Positions 1 through 14,600 of a DNA stretch of 64,000 bases are shown here, one piece after another. How positions within the stretch are numbered: position 1 is the stretch's first letter; each line of letters begins with the position of its first letter. Below the pieces are notes generated by a model. The model was not told the origin of the DNA, did not search any database, and saw only the letters and a list, made by a program, of their open reading frames with translations. This stretch comes from Hypoxylon rubiginosum. Lineage: Eukaryota > Ascomycota > Sordariomycetes > Xylariales > Hypoxylaceae. The position numbers and the translations under genes were made by a program. The stretch spans positions 992,001 to 1,056,000 of the forward strand of contig CADCXA010000066.1 of the NCBI GenBank assembly GCA_902806565.1. The letters are read 5' to 3'.

Positions 1-1034
1 AATATATAAAATATATATTTATTAAAATTTATAATTATAAGTTTTTTTTAATTAAATAAGTTATTTAAATTAAATTATATAATATTAGTTTTTTTTTTTT
101 AAGTTTTTTTTTAAAACGTTATTTTATAAATATAAAAATTTATAAGTTTTTTTAGTTATTATTAATAAAAATTTTTAATAAAATATTTAATTTTTTTATT
201 AAATAAATAATTATAAGGTTTTTAAATTTAATATTTTTTAATAAATTATTTTTTTTATTTAATTAAATATTTTACTTTTTTAAATTTTTTATAAAGTTTT
301 TTATTTCTTTTATTTAATAATTTTTTATTTTAATTAAAGTTATTTTTTATAAAATTTAATTAAAATTAAATAATATTTAATTATTAATATAATAAAGTTT
401 AATAAAAAAAATATAAAATAAATTATAGATTTTTTAGTTTTTAAGAAATATAAGTTTTATAACAATTAAAAAAATTATTTTTTAAATTTTAAAAAATTTT
501 AATATTTTTTAATTTAGCTTTTTTATAGGTTTTTTTATTTTTATATTTTTAATGTTTAATATAATTAGTTATTTTTTAATATATTTAAAATTTTTAACAC
601 GTTTTTTATTTATTTAAATTTTTATTTAATATTGGTTTTATTTAAAATATTTTTAAATATTTTTTTAGATTTAAATTATTTAATAAAAATATAATTAGTT
701 TTTTAAATTTTTAAAAGCTTTAAATAAAGAATTATATATTATAAAATAATAATTATAATTAATATAAAAAAATATTATATAAAAAAAAAATTTTATATTA
801 TTATAAATAAATTTAATTATAAAAAATAGATTTTTTTAATTATTTATTTTATAATTAATAAATAATTATAAATAAGTTTTAAAAGTTTAATTAAATTATT
901 TAATTTAATTATTAATTTAAAAATAAAAAGCTATATTTATATAAAATTTAATATTTATTAATTTAAAAAAGTTTTTTTATAAATATATTATAAATTTAAA
1001 GTTTTTATTAAAAATAATATTTAATAATATATTT

Positions 1035-1262
1035 ATTAAATAAATAAAATCTAGTTATATAATATATATATATATTAATATAAATTAAATAAATAAAGTT
1101 ATTTATAATAAAATAAAATAAAGTAAATATAAAATAAAAAAATAATTATTAATATTATAATTTTATTATAATTTAATTATAACTTAGTTTAAAAATATTA
1201 AATATAAATATATAATATAAAACTTATATAACCTTATAATTATATATAAAGTTTAAAACTTT
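1035..1262 (+). repeat. Left direct repeat (putative 5' LTR)
   Basis: This segment matches 11392-11607 over nearly its whole length, roughly 90% by eye. Shared landmarks include an AT-alternating run followed by repeated AAATAAAATA units and a shared AACTTATATA stretch. Similarity fades outside these limits. In a block this AT-rich short matches arise by chance, but a co-linear match over 200 bp does not. Confidence 0.6.
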
Positions 1263-2608
1263 ATATATATTATTTTATATAATAATTTTATTTATATTAT
1301 TTTATATTAATTATTTTTTTTTTTTTTTTTAATATAACATAATTACTATTTAAAGTTTTTATAAATCTTTTATAATTTAATTAATTTAATTAATTAATTT
1401 AATTTAATATTAATAAATTTTTTATTTTTTATTATATATATATATATTAATTTATTAAAATATTATATATAAAAATACCGTATATAAACTATATATAAAT
1501 TAAGTTAATTAAAAATTTAATTTAAAAGTTTAAAGTTTAATTTAAAATAAAAATAATTTAATTTATTTTATAGATTTTTTATATAGTTTAAATTAATATA
1601 TAATAAATAAAAATAATTAAAATCGTGATATAATAAATAAAAATCTTAGTAATTTAATAAAAAATTATAAAATTTATTTATTATTAAATATATTTTAAAG
1701 ATTTTTTATATAATTAAAATTTTAATTTTATAAATAAAAATTTTATTAATTTAATAAAAAGCTATAAAATTTATTTATTATTAATTTTATAAATTTAATA
1801 TATAATTAAAATTATATATAACTAGTTTTTTAAGCTACCTGTTTTATAAGTAACCAAATTATATCTTTTAAATAAATTATTACTTAATAATTTATAATCT
1901 TAATTAATTCTATTTAATATTAAATAATTTATTTTTTATAATAATTATATTATATATAATTTGCTTAGTTTATATTACCCGCGACCTACTTTTTATAAAT
2001 AGCTACAACTAATTATATTTTTTAATCCCTTTTACTTTTTTATAATATTTTTAAATTTTTTTTATTCTTTTTTTATTTTATTTTTTAATTTTTATTTACC
2101 ACACGTAAAAAATAATATTATATTTAAATTCCTGATATCTTTAGCTTCTTATTAATATTAATAACTTTTTATTAACTTTATTTATAGTTATTTTATTCTA
2201 AATAAGATTTTTTTAAAATTTATAATTTTTAAAAACCATTTTTATATATAATATTATAATGTTTTATATTTATTTAAATTATATAGTTTTAATTATTTAC
2301 TTTTAATTTTTATAAATCCTAGCTATATATTTAGATTTATTAATATATTAATCTTTTATTTATTTTATATTAAAAAGAATTAATTAAATTTTAAAATAAT
2401 TAATATAAATTTATTATAACCGATTTATATTTAGTAAAACTTTTTAAAAATCCTATATTAATTAATTTATTAATTTTAATTAAGGTCTCGCTTTTTTTTT
2501 AATTACTAATTTTATTGCTAGATTCTAATAACTTCTTATAGGTTTTTATTATTATTTAAAATATTACGTACCTGTAATAATACCAACTATTTAACTTATA
2601 TTAACCCG

Positions 2609-2713
2609 GAAGCCACCCGAGCCGATTTAAAAGCCACCTAAGCCGACTTAGAAACTACCCACGATAACTTGGAAGCCATTTATAGTAACCTAGAAGCTAT
2701 TTATAATAACTTT
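2609..2713 (+). repeat. 21-bp tandem repeat encoding heptads (gag-like remnant)
   Basis: Five consecutive 21-bp units read in one frame as seven-residue repeats of the form E-A-T-x-x-D/N-L (EATRADL, KAT-stop-ADL, ETTHDNL, EAIYSNL, EAIYNNF). One unit is interrupted by TAA where the pattern predicts a CGA or CAA-like codon. Perfect heptads predict a coiled coil. Coiled-coil segments of this sort are common near the start of fungal LTR-retrotransposon gag proteins. The following 0.4 kb continues with interrupted coding-like sequence. The repeat is seen directly; the gag assignment is inference. Confidence 0.55.
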
Positions 2714-5700
2714 AAAAAACTAGAAATATCTTTTATTATACCACTTTTTACACCTTATTAGTTGAATAATAAACGTACTTAAAACTAAACTAATAATAAT
2801 AATTATAATAATTCTTAATTAGGAGCTAGTAATTTTAACTGGGACGTAATAGTAACATTTAATTAAACTTTTAATATTTATTTACATTTTTTAACTTTAT
2901 ATAATAATAATTTTACACTATTTAATTTTATCCCTAAAAAACTCCTATTTAACCTTAAAAATAATTTTAATTATTAGTTATATTTAATTTAATATTTTAA
3001 TTATATTAAAAAAATACGTTTTAGTAATAACCTTACGAGTATAATTAATAATTTAAATGTAAAATTTATCCCTTTTAAAATTAAATTATATTTTTTTTTA
3101 GTTTTTAATAACTAATAAAATTAATAACTTTTAGTTAAATAATATTTATTTCTTTAGATTTTTTATAAAAATTAAGTTAAATATTTTAAAGAAGTTATAT
3201 TAACTTTTATTAATATTAATAACTATAAATATATATTTTCCAGTTCCTTATATTATTAATTATAAACTTTAATATTTTTTTAATTATTTATAGGTTTATA
3301 ATTAATATTGTTTTACCGTTTAAAATAACTTATAATTATTATAAAAAAAATAACGGTATTTTTAATTGTTATATAATTATTTTTAATCATTTTAATAAAA
3401 CTTATATTAACTATTATTATAATAATAATAATAATAAATATATTTATTAAATTAATATATTTTTTTTTCTCCTTTAATTTTCCTTAATTTTCCCTAATTA
3501 ATATTAATTATAAGTAAATAATAATTAATATATATATATATATACAGATATTAATAAACATATTAAAATTAAAAATATTTTTATTATTATATAAATAACT
3601 TTATTATTATTATTTTTATTAAAGCTGGTTAATAATAATAGTTTTAAACTAGTATTAGCTAAGCTTAAAATTTTTAAAAAAGATATTAATTATATTTATT
3701 TGGTTATATTTATTATAAAAACTATAGTTATTTAAAATAAACGTTAAAAGTGTTAAAATAAAACATTTTTACTTTTAACCGTTATCTTATAATCTAAAAT
3801 TATTATAAAGTTATTAACTTTTCCTTTATAATCTTAATTAACGGCGTTTATAGGAATTTATAAAAATATGGTTTTAATTATAAAAAGATTTTTAAAATTT
3901 AATTAGGTTTTTAATTTAAGGTAAAAAAAATATATATTATATATATAAACCTAATAATTTTTATTAACGCCGATTAATATTAAATTTTTATAAATAATTA
4001 TGTTATGATAAATACCTTTAAATTTAACTTTTTAATAAATACTTTTTTTTTTTTATATATATATATATATATGTGTATAATAATCTTTTACTATTTTTTT
4101 ATTAGTTTTTAATAACTATTTATATATTATTATTATTTTTTAACTTCTAGAAGATTTTAAGGTATACTATATTATAAATATTATTATTTAATCCTAGTAA
4201 CTTTAAAATTCCCAAACCTTAAATATTTCGTACCTTAAATATAACCATATAAAATTAACTATAAATAAAAACTAAAAACTGTAAATTAATATTAATAACG
4301 TTAAAAAATTACTTTTACATTTTATTTATAATTATTATAAAATAAATTAAAACCGGAAACTACCGTTTAAACCATGAAAATAATTAATTATTATTATTTT
4401 AAATTAATTTTATTTTAAAAATAATATAAACCTTACTATTAAAATCCCCTTTAAGCATTTTTATTTTAATATTATATTTTTTAAACTAAATTACTATTAG
4501 TTATATTTTATTATAAAAACTTTTATCTAGATTAAAATTATATAAAAATATAATAAACATGTTAATTTTTAAATATAATTTTATTAAAGGTATCCTACCT
4601 AGCTATAAAAACTATATAATTTTTATCAGTGGTTAATAAAAACTTACGTTCTTTATATAGAAATAATTATCTATTAATTAATATAATTTAACACCGCTAG
4701 GAATATTTTAAAGTAATTTATTATTAATTTTATTAATAAACATATTATATATAAATAAAATAAACCTAGTAATAAAAATAATAAAATCATGATTAGCTAT
4801 ATTTAAAAATACTAAAGAAAATATATAATTATATAAATTTTAACCACGCTTAAATATTTTTATAATATTTAATAATAAAGCTATTCTGTTTTAATTAAAA
4901 CTGTAAAATATTTTATAAAACTATTTTATAAACCGGATATTATTAGTATTTATTTATCTTATTTATATATTTTTTATAAAAATTAATTATTAAAGTTAAA
5001 TTTATATAAACAAATACTATAAATAAATATTAACAACTTATAAGTGTAATTTTTTTTAAACGATAGGTAAAATTTACGTAAAATCTCCTCTAAGAAAGGT
5101 AGGGATCCTGTTAAATAATAATTTATTTATTTTAATATTATATAACATTTTATAAATAACTTTAAAAACGTATTTATACTATATAATTATTTTATTTTAG
5201 ATAATTAGTAACATTTATTAAAAGAGTTTAATAGTTATTAATTTTTATTTTATAAAATAAATAAAGTTTAAATTTAACTGGATAGGAATTCTAAATCGTA
5301 AATAAGTAATTTTTCCGCCGGGTAGTAAAAGGGTTGTAATTTTAAAAAAAACAACATATAAAATTATTTTCTTTTTTAATTAGTAGTAATAGTAAAGAAC
5401 TAAATATAAAAAAATCTTTCCTATTTTAATAAAACTTTAAAGATAAAAATGTATATTTAAAAAATTATTTTATATTATTTTTATAATAATATTAAAGGCT
5501 AAACGTTATTAATTATTTAACTTTAAAAGTAATCGGTTCTATAAACCTTTTTCCTCGCTTTTATTATAATTTAACTTTTTCTTTAAAAAATAATTTTTTT
5601 TTATTTAATCTTAATTATATTTAAGGTTTAAAAGGTTAACCTCGGCTTAATTTTTGCCGTGTATAATATTTTGTTTAATAAAATAAAGCTTATAATTTAA

Positions 5701-8700
5701 GTAAATAGTTTTAAAAAAAATTAATAAGTTATAAAAGTAAGTAACTATCCTCGGTAAATCGTTATAAAAATACCTTTTAAATTTATCCTAGATATTTAAA
5801 AAGATTTAATAATTATTATTAATAATAATATATATGAATATAAGTTTTAGCTGCCGACTTATAATAAAAACATATATCTTTTTAAAAAAATAATTTTAAT
5901 AATTATTATTTTTTAATAAACTTTAGGCTTTATAAACTTATTAAAAAATATAATATTAATAGTTTTTATATTTATATAAATTAAACTAATCTGTAACTCC
6001 TAGGATTGTTATAAGTAGTATTTGTAAGTAAAACCTTTTTCCGGTTTTTAGGTAAACGAAATAAATCCGGTTAATTTTTTTTTTTATATTATATTAATAT
6101 TTAGTTTATTTTAATTTTGGATGTTATTAAAAGTTATTAAAAAAATCTTGATATAAGATATGACACCTGTTTTTATATTATTTATTATAGTTAAATTAAA
6201 TGGTTAATGTTAATTAGGATTAATTAATTTTGTTTATTAATATATTAAAGTTTTTAATAGTATTATATATTATTTTATTTTTTCTGGGTAAATAAATGGT
6301 AAGGGGTTAAATAACTAGTTTAATATTATAAATAAAAAATTTAAATAGTTAGTATATAACTTTAAAAAATCCTATAAATTAACTTTATAAATATTTGTTA
6401 ATTTTATCTTAATTTTAAAGTCCTTAATTAAGATTTTTTAAATTTTTATTAGTTTGTAAACATGCAATAATCCTGTTAGTATTTTTATATATATATTTAT
6501 AAATATATTTTACTATTTTTACTGTTATATAAATTTTAATATTAATATAAATTTAAAACTTTTAGCTTAAATAAAGGTTATATAGAATTACCTAGTTATT
6601 ATTATAACTTTATAACTTCGAATAGTTACTAGGGATTTTTATGGTAGGTTTTTATTTATAGATAAAATAGCTATTAAACTTAATTATAATTTTAATATAA
6701 AATAGTTTTAGGAACTTTTTAATATAACTATTATTTAATATATATAAAACATTTAATTTATCTAATTTATAAAATCTATATATTATATTTAAAAAAACCA
6801 TTTTTTATAAAACACTATTTAAATTAATATTAAACTTAGGAACTTTTATTTAAACCACTTTATTAATAATTTTAAACTATAAATATTATTCGTAGTTACT
6901 TTTTAATAAAAAAACCAAATAATATATATATAATAAACCTTATTTTTAATATTTAATATTTTATACCAATTTTATATAATCATTAAAACATTTACTATAC
7001 TTAATATTTTTTAGTAACATTACTCGCTTTTAATTAAAAACTCTTATATTAATATCCAGTTAATCACTTATAATTTATCCTAAAAAAAACTCGTTTTAAA
7101 TTTCTAGCTAATATAGATTTACTGTAAAAATAACAAACAATATTAACCAACTTTATTTATAAATAATAACTATTAAATTTTAATAACAACGAGATATAAA
7201 TCTTTTAAAACTAATAAACAATATTAATAAATATATAATATATTTAATAAATAACATATTAACATTTTTAACCAATATAATATTTTTAAAACCATCTTTA
7301 AACATTTTTTAAAAATCGTTTTATTTATATTTTAATTAATTCAAGGCATTCTAATTTATGATAACCTAAATATTAACTAAATACTATTAAAAGAGCTTTT
7401 TAAAAATAAAAAAAAGTAATTTCCACCGCTTTTAATTATAAAAATAATATTAAAAATATTATCTTAAAATTAAATTCGTTTTTTTACAATCCTTACTATA
7501 AATGGTTATATTTAAATCCCAGCCTATTTTTTTATTTAGCTATATTAAAAAATAAGAAAGCGGTATATATAACGGGTAAGAAACTAAAACGCGCGTGTAA
7601 AAATATATAAAAGCGCCTAAATAATTTTATTTGGTTAAAATAATCTCTTTTTACCATTATTTGGTACCGGACATATCCGGGATAATCTTAGTAACGTTGT
7701 TAATTATTAAAAGGTTTTTTTATTTTTAATTAATATTTTTTTTAATAATAAGGTTAAGGTTTATATTTAAAATCACTTAAAATCACGTTTAATTAATTTT
7801 AATTATTTTTATTTAACGCACGGTATCTTAAAATTATTCCTAGGTAATAATATATTTATTAATATAAAAATTTATAATATAAATTTCTTTAAATAACTGT
7901 GTTATAATATCTTAGTTTAAACTGTTATTATTTATAACTATTTAATAACTAAAGGCTATTTATAAATTATAAAAGTATAATTAAACATATTTAAATCTCT
8001 TATTTTTAGTTATTTTTATTAGGTTAGTTTAATAATATAAAACATTTTATATTAAAAAACAATTTAGTTTTAAATAACTTTTAAAAAAATCAATCAACTT
8101 ATAATATATTAATATAAACGTAAACGTTAAATTATAACGTTAAATATTTTTCCGAAAAAACCTAGTTTTAAAATTAATTTTAATTAGTAATAATTTTAAA
8201 AAGTTTAATAGTTTATAAGTTTTTATAAGTTTAATATCTTTATTTTTATAATAAAAAATAAAAGTTTTGTTCTTATTTAATTTATTTTTTAAATATTTAT
8301 TTAATTAATATAAAGTATTATATATATTATATTATTTATTTATAGTTTTAATATTATAAATTTTAATGTTTAAAAAACTATTCTTTAGTATTTAAACTGA
8401 ATAATAAATAGAAAATCTTGGTTGTTACTAATTAAAAAATTTAAAATATCTTATATTAAAAAAAGGTATAAAGGGGTAATTAAAAAGGTAATTTTGTTTA
8501 ATAAAAATAAACGGGTTTTTTTAAGGATATTTAAAACTGTAAAAGATATTTTAATTTAGTTTTTTTAACGGTAAACATTGTTTTAAAAAATAATATAAGT
8601 TATAAATATAAAAATATTAGCTTATATAGTTATTAACATTTATTTTAAAAAAAAACCAAACTTTTTTACATTTTAAATAAGTTTTAGTAAGTATAAAAAA

Positions 8701-11147
8701 GTTTATTTTATATTAATAATAACTAATTAAAAAATATAATAATAAGATTTATTTTTAAAATTAATTTTTATATCTTTTAATATATTTATATATATATATA
8801 TATACTTATTTACAATATCTCCTTTTTAATTTTTTCTTATTACACTTTTTATAAACTAATTAAAAATAAATATAACATTTAATAGATAGTTATTAGAATT
8901 AAAAGAAACATTTATAACTTTTAAAAAGCTTGTTTTTTAAGGATTATTAATTTTTCTTTTCTTAAATAAAAGTAAAAAAAAAGGCTTTTACTTAATAAAT
9001 ACGTTAAAGGAGTATAAATTTATATTGGAATTATTAGTTAGGTTTTTACTGGGTTTTTTTTTTAATAGTTCTTTTTAGTTATATTTATAAATTAAAATAA
9101 AAAAGTTTTAATTAATAATTCCAAATCTTATATAGTTTTTTTTTAATAAATTTTTATACCTAGGTTTTATTAAAATAAAAAGCATTTTATTAATAACTAT
9201 AAGTTTTAATGTTACGCGATTATCACTTATAAAAAAGCTTAAAGTTTTAATAATTAATATGGTTAACTTATTTATTTTATTTATTTAATTTAGTATAAAT
9301 AAAAGCTTTTTTTTAAAATATTAGAAATAATTTTAATAAACATTAAATAATAATTAAAATTTACTTTAATAATCGAATACTTATAATCATTTACATTCGT
9401 TTCTGAAAGTATAATATAGATATATTTTAAATTTTAAAATAGTAAATTAAATAATGTTTTATATAACTTAAAAACCTTTATATATAAATTAAATTTAAAC
9501 CCTTTTAAAGTTATAAGATCCTTATAATAATAATAATATTAAAAGTAATAGCTTTTTATAAGGTTTTAACAAGTAAAATAAATAAGATTTATAGTTAAAA
9601 CCTTAAACTATTTATAACTTTTCGATTATTTATAGAATTAATAAATCCTAGCTAGCTTTATAAAAAACTAATTATAATATAATAAATCTTTATATTTTTA
9701 GGTTATATTTTATTAATCTATTATAAGTTAAACCTTAAAAAAAAAAATACACTAAAAATAAAATGGTTTCTTAGTATATTTCTAGTTTAACAAAGCTTAT
9801 AAATTAATTTTCAAGATTTAAAAATAATAATTAGTTTTAAAAATATGACATAATAAACATATAATAAATATTTTAAAATAAACAATTTTAATATTAAAAA
9901 TATTATAAGTAAATTTTTAAAAAAAACCTAGAGATAACTTATTTACTTTTATTTATATTTATTATAATTAATAGATACCTTTTAATTTTAAAAATCATTA
10001 AAAAATATTTTTTAAAATTAATATAAATAATATAACATATAAAAATTATTATTTAAATTTTTTATATTTATTAACAGTAGTTAAAAAGCCTAAAAGAGGT
10101 TTATTAATTATTAAAAATTAAATAAGTGATATTATAAAAAAAAATTAATTAATAAAAATTACTATTAATTAAAATTATTTATTAATTAGAATTATATACT
10201 AATTAAAACCATTTAAAATAATTTAATATTATATAAAATCATAAAATTATATAGATTTTAGTTAAAATAAATTAATAAAATAAAAAGTAATATTAATAAA
10301 AATTATATAAAATCGTTTAAAAGTATAAAATAATAATTATATAATTAAATAATATATTATAAAAAAATTTATAAAAGGATTTACAAAAAAGGATATTAAT
10401 TAAAACCATTTAAAAACGGTTAAAACCATAAAATAATAATAATAAAATTAAATAATATAAAAAAAGATTTATAGGAAAGATTATTAATCAGGATTATTTT
10501 AAATTAAAAAACGTTAATTTATATTATAAAACTTGAAATTTTGATTATAAAAGTTTAAAAGCTTTTATTAGTTAAATTCTTCCTTATTTAAAACTTAATT
10601 AATAATTAGGTATATTATTTTAACGTTTTATTTTATTAGTTAAATTTTAATTATTTTATTAGATATTTAAACATATATTAAGTATATAATTAATTACATT
10701 AACCATTATATAATATATATTTAATTTATCTTTTTTTAAAATATAATATTAATATAAATCCTTTATAAAAACCTTAATAATTAATACCATTCAATAAAAC
10801 ATATTTTACATGGCCTTTTAAAGTTAGTTATATTATAATTAAAGTAAAAACTAAAATATAAAAGTAAAAAGAATATAAAAGTGTAAGGCGATTTTAAGTA
10901 TTTAATTGGCTTATAGATTTGTAGCTTAATTAATAAAATAATAAAAACTTAATAATTAAATTTTTTTTATTATAATTTATATTATTAATATATTTTATAA
11001 TATCCCGAGTAATTTACTAGTTTAATAAAAATTTAATATAAAAAACTTTTTTTATAAAATATAAATATATAGTTTTATTTTATAAAAACTTAAAAAACTA
11101 ATAAATTATAATTTAAATTATTTATATATAATAAATACGGCTTTATT

Positions 11148-11235
11148 AACGTATTTTATAATGTTTTAAATATCTTAAAATAATATAATTAATCACCGTA
11201 TTTATTAACGTATTTTATAACGTTTTAAAATATTA
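11148..11235 (+). repeat. Short direct repeat in AT-rich block
   Basis: Two units containing TTTATTAACGTATTTTATAA followed by T/CGTTTTAAA lie about 56 bp apart. They differ mainly by a single C/T change. This is probably a remnant of a tandem duplication within the degraded element; no function is apparent. Confidence 0.5.
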
Positions 11236-11391
11236 ATAAATTGTTTTTTTTTATTAAATATCTAGAAAAAATCATGGTAATAACTAATTAATAAAAGTTT
11301 TATTACTTAGATTAATTTTTAAATATTTCTTATATAAATATTTAATTAATTTATAATTAAACTAAGTTTTATTTAATATTTATTAATTAAT

Positions 11392-11607
11392 ATTAAATAA
11401 ATAAAATTTAATTATATAATATATATATATATTAATATAAATTAAATAAATAAAACTATTTATAATAAAATAAAATAAAATAAAAAATAATTATTAATAT
11501 TATAACTTAATTATAATTTAATTATAATTTTATTTAAAAATTTAAATATAAATATATAATATAAAACTTATATAATTTTATAATTATATATAAAGCTTAA
11601 AAATTTT
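11392..11607 (+). repeat. Right direct repeat (putative 3' LTR)
   Basis: This is the second copy of the 1035-1262 repeat, in the same orientation and 10.36 kb away. It lacks about 12 bp relative to the left copy. Sequence beyond its right end (from about 11,608) does not continue the similarity. Confidence 0.6.
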
Positions 11608-14600
11608 AATAAAATTATTAAAATTTTTTTTTTATTTTAAAAAAAATAAAATAAGTTATTTTTATAAAAAAATTTATTATTATTTATATAAAATCACATT
11701 TATTTAATAATAATAAATTTATAATAAAATTTATTATAATAATATATTAAAATTTATAATAAAGTTTTATAAATTAAAAAAAACTATAAAATATATATCT
11801 TAAAATTTTATTTTTTTAATATTTTAAATATCTTTTAATATATTTTTTAATTATATTTTTTAAATTAAGTTACTAAAAATTATAAATAATTAATTTTATA
11901 ATTTTATTTATTTTTATATAACTAGTAATATATATATTATATTTAAATTTTATAATTTCTTATTATAAAACTATTAATATTTATAAACGGTTTTTATAAT
12001 AAAATAAATTATTTTATATTTTTATGTTTTTTTTTTAATTAATTCTTTTTTTTTAATTAATTCTTTTTATTTTAAATAAATAAAATCTTTTAACGTGGTT
12101 TTTTTAAACTTTTTTATAAACTTTAATAATTATTATAATATTTTAAAATTATAAAGTTATTTTAATATAAATAAAATAATAGTTAAAATAATAAATATAA
12201 TTTTTTATAAATACAAAAAATGTTTTTTTTATAAAATTAAAATAATTAATTAATTTTTAGCTTTTTTTTTTTAAAGTAATATTATAATAATTTAAATAAA
12301 ATATTAGTTTTTTTATTTAAATATTTTAATTAATAATTAATAATAAACTAATATAAAGTAAGTTATTAAACTTATTAAATTTATTTTTAGTTTAATATTT
12401 TAATAATAATAAAATAAAATAAATTTTAATAATTAAAATAAATTTTAATTTAATAATATGTTTTTTTAAAATATTATTTTTATTTCTTAAAAAAGTTAAT
12501 AATATTTAATAATTCTTTATTATAAATTTTATAATTTATTTTAGCTAGGTTTAATTTTTAAAAATAAAATATTATAAAATAAAATTTCTTAGTTTTATTT
12601 TTTTAAAATAAAATTAATTTTATCGTAAAATTTAAAACGTTTATTTTAATATAAGTAATTAAGTTTAAATTAAAATAAGTAAAAATTAAAATAATTATAT
12701 ATTAATTTTTTAGTATTTTAAAAGTAATTAATATTAACTTTATTTATTTTTAGTTTTTTTTATTTCTTTTATTAATATTTAATAAAAGTTTAACTATTAT
12801 TAAAAAATTATAAATAAAATATTAATAAAAGTTTATAAATCTTATAAATTACTAGTATTTTTTAAAGTTAATTAAGTTTTTTTACTTTTAAATACTTTTA
12901 ATTTTATTTAAACTTATTAATATATTATTAATTTTAATAATATATTTTAAAAACTTAACTTTTTAAACTTTTTAAAAACACTTTCTTAGTAATATAATTA
13001 AATAATATTTTATTAATTATTTAAAAACTTTTTTTATTAAAATATTATATTTTTTTTAAATATTTTTATAAATAAAAATATTATTAAAATAAATAAACAT
13101 ATTAATATTAATTAAATTTTAAAAAATATTATTTATTATAATTTAAAAAGTTATTAAAATATTAATAAATTTAAAAAACATTACTAGATATTTATATAAA
13201 TTATATTTATATTTAAAAACTATTTTTTATTTAATTTTTTTTTTAATTTATATAAAGTTAAATTTAAACTTAAAATTAATTTTAATAAAAAACTTAGTAA
13301 TTTTAAATTATATTTAAAATTCTATAATTAAAAAAATTAAATAATAAATTAATATAATAATAATATTAAGTTTTTAATAGTTAATAATAAGTTATAATAA
13401 ATTTTTTAAATTTATTTTTTTAATAAATATTATTAAAATAATATATAATAAAATAAACTTTTTAAATTTTTTTATATTAATTATTTTTTTTAATTAAAAT
13501 TTTAAAATAAATAACTTTTTTTTATTTATAATATAAAAAAGTTTTTAAAAAAGTATTTTTTTTTTATAAAAGTTTATAATATAATTTTAAAATTAATAAT
13601 TAAGGAATTATTATTTTATTTTTTAAGTTATAATTAAATAAAATTCTTAAAATTCTTTAAAAACGTTTTTAAATATTTTTTAAATATTTATTTAAATTAT
13701 AATTAAAATAAAAAAAAGTGTTAATAAGTTTATTAAAATTTTACTTATATAATTTTTTTTATAATATTTAAAAGTAAATTAAATTCTTTAAATTTAAAAG
13801 AAAAAATAAACCGGTTAATATTATTTAAATTATTATTAAAATAAAATAATATTATATTTTTTATTTAAATTAATAAATTTAATGTTAAAATAAGTAAAAT
13901 AATTTTTTTAATATTAAAATATAAAAACTTTTAAATAAAACCTGTTTTTTTATTTAAATATTAAAATATTAAATTTCACTATAAATTAAAAATATTATTA
14001 TTTATAAATAAAGATTTTTTATTAATATATTTTAAAAAAATATATAATTAATATATTATTTTTTATATTTATAAGTATTTTTATTTAATATTTTTTATTA
14101 TTATAAATAAATGTTATTTTATAAATAAATTAACATTTAAAATATAGTTTAAAAATTAATTTATTAAAAGTTAAAAACCTTTTATAATTTATAATTTAAT
14201 ATATTAAAAAAAAATATAAAAACTTATTAATATTTTTTATAATTTTATATATTTTTTTTAATTTTAATTATTTAATAAATAAAGTTTATTATAGTTTTTA
14301 TATTTTAATTAAAATAAATTTATTATTAAATTATTAATTTTTTATTAATATAATAAAATAACTATTTAAAAATTTAAATTAAAGTTCTTTTTTTTAATAA
14401 TTTTTAAAAAAAAAAGCTTTATTTAAATTAAATTAATTTTCGTTTTTTTTATAAGTGTAAAAACCGGTGTTATATTATTATTAAGTTTTTATTTTATAAA
14501 AATAACTTTTTTTAAAGCTATAAATAATTTTTTTTTATTAATATTTTTTTTTATAAAATAAAATAAAATATTATAATTATTTTTTTTATAATATTAATAT

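Larger units (their letters stand above)
1035..11607 (+). mobile_element. Candidate degraded LTR retrotransposon
   Basis: Two direct repeats of about 220 bp, at 1035-1262 and 11392-11607, bracket some 10.1 kb. A gag-like remnant with heptad repeats lies on the plus strand 1.35 kb inside the left repeat, which is where gag would sit in a plus-strand element. Differences between the repeats are largely C/T and G/A changes plus one deletion of about 12 bp, as expected after RIP. No protease, reverse transcriptase or integrase could be read because of the mutation load, so the family is undetermined. The exact termini and target-site duplication are also not visible. Confidence 0.5.
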
